Assembly: GCF_000241465.1 (NCBI RefSeq)
Contig: NZ_JH584235.1
Location: forward strand, 666,305 to 730,304
Reading direction: 5' to 3'
DNA length: 64,000 bases
Source: Sphingomonas echinoides ATCC 14820
GTDB lineage: Bacteria > Pseudomonadota > Alphaproteobacteria > Sphingomonadales > Sphingomonadaceae
Below the pieces are notes generated by a model, which did no database searches, had not been told where the DNA came from, and worked only from the letters and a program-made list of their open reading frames with translations. Made by a program: the position numbers and the translations under genes. Shown piece after piece: positions 62,562-64,000 of this stretch (position 1 is the stretch's first letter; every line of letters starts with the position of its first letter).

Positions 62562-64000
62562 TTACCAGACCTTGACGCGGTCAGCCGGGGCCAGATACAG
62601 CTTCTCGCCCGCCTTCACGCCGAACGCCTTGTACCAGGCATCGACGTTGCGCACTTCGACGGTGCGGAACGGGCCCGGCGAATGCTCGTTCGAAATCACT
62701 TGCGAGCGCAAAGCGGGCTCGCGGAACTTGATCCGCCAGACCTGTGCGTAGCCCAGGAAGAAGCGCTGGTCGCCGGTCAGCCCATCGATCACCGGCGCGG
62801 GCTTGCCGCCGAGCGAACGGTGATACGCATCATAAGCCAGCGCCAACCCGGCCAGATCCGCCATGTTTTCGCCCAGCGTCAGCCCGCCCTTGATGTGCAG
62901 GCCCGGCAGCGGCTCATAGGCGTCATATTGCTTGACGAGTTTGTCGGTCATCGCGGTGAAGCGCTTGACGTCCTCAGCCGTCCACCAATCGGTCAGCTTG
63001 CCGGTCGGATCATATTTGCGGCCCTGATCATCGAAGTGATGGCTCAATTCATGCCCGATCACCACGCCGATGCCGCCATAATTGACCGCAGGATCGGCCT
63101 TGGCATCAAAGAACGGCGGCTGCAGGATCGCGGCCGGGAATACGATCTCGTTCATCGGCGGATTGGCATAGGCGTTCACCGTCATCGGGGTCATGCCCCA
63201 TTCGGTGCGGTCGATCGGCTGGCCGAGCTTGTGCAGATCGCGCTCATATTCAAACGCGTTCGCCGCCGCGACATTGGCGACGATATCGTCGCGCTTGACC
63301 GTCAGCGCCGAATAGTCCCGCCACTTGGACGGATAGCCGATCTTGGGGGTGAAGGCCGCCAGTTTGGCATGGGCCTTCACCTTGGTTTCCGGGGCCATCC
63401 AAGTGAGATTGTCGAGCCGCACGCTCATCGCCGCGATGATGTTCTTGACGAGCTGGTCCGCTGCCGCCTTGGTCGCGGGCGGGAAATATTGCTCGACATA
63501 TGCCTGGCCGACCTGTTCGCCCATCGCCCCGCTGACGATCCCCACGCCGCGCTTCCACCGCACCGGCTGCTGCGGCGCGCCGCTCAGCACCGTGCCGTAG
63601 AAAGCGAAATTGGCGTCGTTAATCGGCTTGGCGAGAACGCCGGCGTAGCTGCGCAGCAAGCGCAGGATCAGGAAATCCTGCACCACCTGGACGGGGGCAT
63701 CGGCAAAGGCCTTGGCTTCGTCGGTCAGCGCGCTTGGCATCCCGACCAGATAATTGGCCTGTCCTGCGGTCCCAGCCGTCTTCATATAGACCTCCCACGG
63801 GAAGCCCGGGGCCTTGGTCGCGAAGTCAGCCGCCGACCACTTATTGTAGGTCAGATCGGAATCGCGCGATTTGATGCGGTCCCAATGCGCGGTCGCCAGC
63901 GCCTTTTCAAAGGCATAGACCGCTGCGCCGCGCGCGGCGGCATCGTCGACGCCCGCCAGGCCCAGCATCTGCACCTGATAGGCCTGATATTTTGCGCGCG
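62562..64000 (-). CDS. M13 family metallopeptidase (neprilysin-like), C-terminal part
   Basis: The gene runs off the right edge; at least 479 residues are visible. The zincin motif VIGHELSHHFDDQG and the third-ligand motif GENMADLAG are intact, with NAYANPPMNEIVFPAAILQPP before them as in neprilysin/PepO. The N-terminus, including any signal peptide, is outside. Family members in sphingomonads are exported zinc endopeptidases. It is upstream of cckA on the same strand, reading toward it, with a terminator between. Confidence 0.92.
   Translation of the reverse strand, partial: RAKYQAYQVQMLGLAGVDDAAARGAAVYAFEKALATAHWDRIKSRDSDLTYNKWSAADFATKAPGFPWEVYMKTAGTAGQANYLVGMPSALTDEAKAFADAPVQVVQDFLILRLLRSYAGVLAKPINDANFAFYGTVLSGAPQQPVRWKRGVGIVSGAMGEQVGQAYVEQYFPPATKAAADQLVKNIIAAMSVRLDNLTWMAPETKVKAHAKLAAFTPKIGYPSKWRDYSALTVKRDDIVANVAAANAFEYERDLHKLGQPIDRTEWGMTPMTVNAYANPPMNEIVFPAAILQPPFFDAKADPAVNYGGIGVVIGHELSHHFDDQGRKYDPTGKLTDWWTAEDVKRFTAMTDKLVKQYDAYEPLPGLHIKGGLTLGENMADLAGLALAYDAYHRSLGGKPAPVIDGLTGDQRFFLGYAQVWRIKFREPALRSQVISNEHSPGPFRTVEVRNVDAWYKAFGVKAGEKLYLAPADRVKVW

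Overview
The window reads as chromosomal DNA of a Sphingomonas-like alphaproteobacterium (Sphingomonadales). The evidence is the high GC content (roughly two thirds by eye), several alphaproteobacterial gene orders and families (phoR-pstSCAB-phoU-phoB, a CckA-type hybrid kinase, a DUF2794 protein, long PstC/PstA), an alphaproteobacterial-type SOS box (GTTC-N7-GTTC) before recA, and a bamA-skp-fabZ cluster without lpxD, lpxA or lpxB, as expected in a group that uses glycosphingolipids instead of LPS. It is mostly core genome and densely coding. No gap between genes exceeds about 270 bases. I saw no tRNA, rRNA, IS element, prophage or CRISPR array.

Layout. 1-2146: start of dnaK (minus) with a heat-shock type promoter, then a copper-chaperone lipoprotein, an HExxH protein and an unknown membrane protein. 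2227-6002: a two-gene signalling operon, a receiver-GGDEF-EAL protein and a CHASE4 histidine kinase. 6098-10947: amino-sugar genes (ROK sugar kinase, glmS, glmU) and a divergent gph. 10940-13919 (minus): the most unusual block, a small exported protein, a PqqD-like protein, an HprK-related kinase, a nucleotidyltransferase and a lipoprotein. 14000-21276: complete phosphate regulon with a Pho box overlapping the end of phoR. 21359-24894: small proline-rich protein, SDR, membrane protein, DUF2794 protein, cysE/epsC. 25139-27383: peroxide defence (ahpD, ahpC, oxyR). 27461-31699: fasciclin protein, moaE-moaD-pgsA, MFS transporter, a 55-residue membrane protein, PilZ protein, rpmE. 31797-43139 (minus): fabZ, skp, bamA, rseP, dxr, cdsA, uppS, frr, pyrH, tsf, rpsB. 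43404-46485: small membrane protein, pssA, psd, icd. 46622-57168: cation antiporter, alaS, TPR-like secreted protein, lipoprotein, Xaa-Pro peptidase, amino-acid symporter, GST. 57439-64000: recA with SOS box, SDR, single receiver, cckA, and the 3' part of an M13 metallopeptidase that runs off the window.

Connections. The rpsB-to-fabZ cluster joins translation, isoprenoid and phospholipid synthesis, and outer-membrane assembly. cdsA, psd/pssA and pgsA together cover PE and PG synthesis. oxyR, ahpC and ahpD form a peroxide module. The best candidate for an under-described system is the PqqD-like/HprK-like/nucleotidyltransferase cassette with its small exported neighbour. It resembles the tailoring part of phosphorylated lasso-peptide clusters but has no lasso cyclase. 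Other points of note are a perfect hairpin hiding the Shine-Dalgarno of the PilZ gene, a structured rpsB leader, a 15-bp palindrome before cysE, and three families of dispersed inverted repeats.
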